From assembly GCA_964600075.1 (NCBI GenBank), contig CAZRIE010000101.1, positions 1 through 15,242 of the forward strand: a stretch of DNA of 15,242 nt. Direction: 5' to 3'. Source of the DNA: CAZRIE01 sp964600075. Its GTDB lineage: Bacteria; Bacteroidota; Bacteroidia; Flavobacteriales; Flavobacteriaceae. A program made the translations under genes and the position numbers. The notes under the pieces were generated by a model. It did no database searches. It saw only the letters and a program-made list of their open reading frames with translations, and was not told where the DNA came from. This document shows, in pieces, positions 15,204 through 15,242 of this stretch. Numbering within the stretch: position 1 is the stretch's first letter; the number at the start of each line of letters is the position of its first letter.

Positions 15204-15242
15204 ATGCCTCAATTCACCCAAGACCTGAAATATGGTAACCTT
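15204..15242 (+). CDS. start of an unidentified gene (runs off right edge)
   Basis: An open frame of 13 codons, MPQFTQDLKYGNL, starts at the ATG at 15204 behind a good -7 promoter element and a short A-rich leader with AAAGGA at 15185-15190. It is too short to identify. The promoter placement and absence of stops make it a plausible gene start. Confidence 0.45.
   Translation, partial: MPQFTQDLKYGNL

Noticed and set aside
1..15242. CRISPR array, tRNA/rRNA, insertion sequence or integrase
   Set aside because: No spaced direct repeats, cloverleaf sequences, transposase or recombinase motifs were seen on either strand.

Overview
The window looks like a chromosomal piece of a flavobacterium (phylum Bacteroidota), probably a free-living or marine type. 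The evidence is the moderately low GC content, few visible Shine-Dalgarno sequences, TAnnTTTG-like promoter elements, and exported proteins whose predicted mature N-termini begin with Gln. The gene families also fit: a PAS-LuxR regulator, an iduronate-2-sulfatase-like sulfatase, a polyphosphate-glucokinase-like ROK kinase, a DUF6503-like lipoprotein, and a TPR protein paired with a TonB-receptor-like barrel. No tRNA, rRNA, insertion sequence, integrase or CRISPR array was recognised.

Left block (1-3422, all minus strand; accessory in character). A PAS-LuxR regulator (2760-3422) is followed by its own terminator. Next comes a probable two-gene unit: a 402-residue protein (1468-2676), then a large protein that starts 2 bp later (first ATG base at 1465) and runs off the left edge. 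The large protein resembles DUF6603 proteins. The 402-residue protein has a Gly-Thr-His-Gly motif and, 59 residues after the His, a Gly-Cys motif, spaced and placed as in caspase-like (clan CD) folds. Neither has a signal peptide. This pair is the best candidate for an undescribed system here.

Scar region (3494-5937). A roughly 95-codon fragment matches the extreme C-terminus of the translational GTPase TypA/BipA and still carries a strong terminator. It marks the border between the left block and the genes to the right, and suggests an old insertion, duplication or deletion. A short-chain dehydrogenase (3983-4771) and a lipoprotein gene (4790-5701) follow as a pair. The lipoprotein gene has one in-frame stop codon and is probably a pseudogene. 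A further stretch of decayed coding sequence lies at 5734-5937.

Middle block (6046-9973, all minus strand). The transcription order is an FtsE-like ABC ATPase, a Nudix hydrolase fused to an N-terminal membrane segment, a sulfatase, and a ROK/polyphosphate glucokinase. Gaps are 42, 75 and 79 bp, so partial co-transcription is possible, but the functions do not form one obvious pathway.

Right block (10225-15081, plus strand). A 1007-residue exported TPR-repeat protein is followed after 78 bp by a 584-residue outer-membrane beta-barrel related to TonB-dependent receptors but too short to contain a full plug. They probably form one envelope module, divergent from ftsE. The start of one more gene is visible at 15204.
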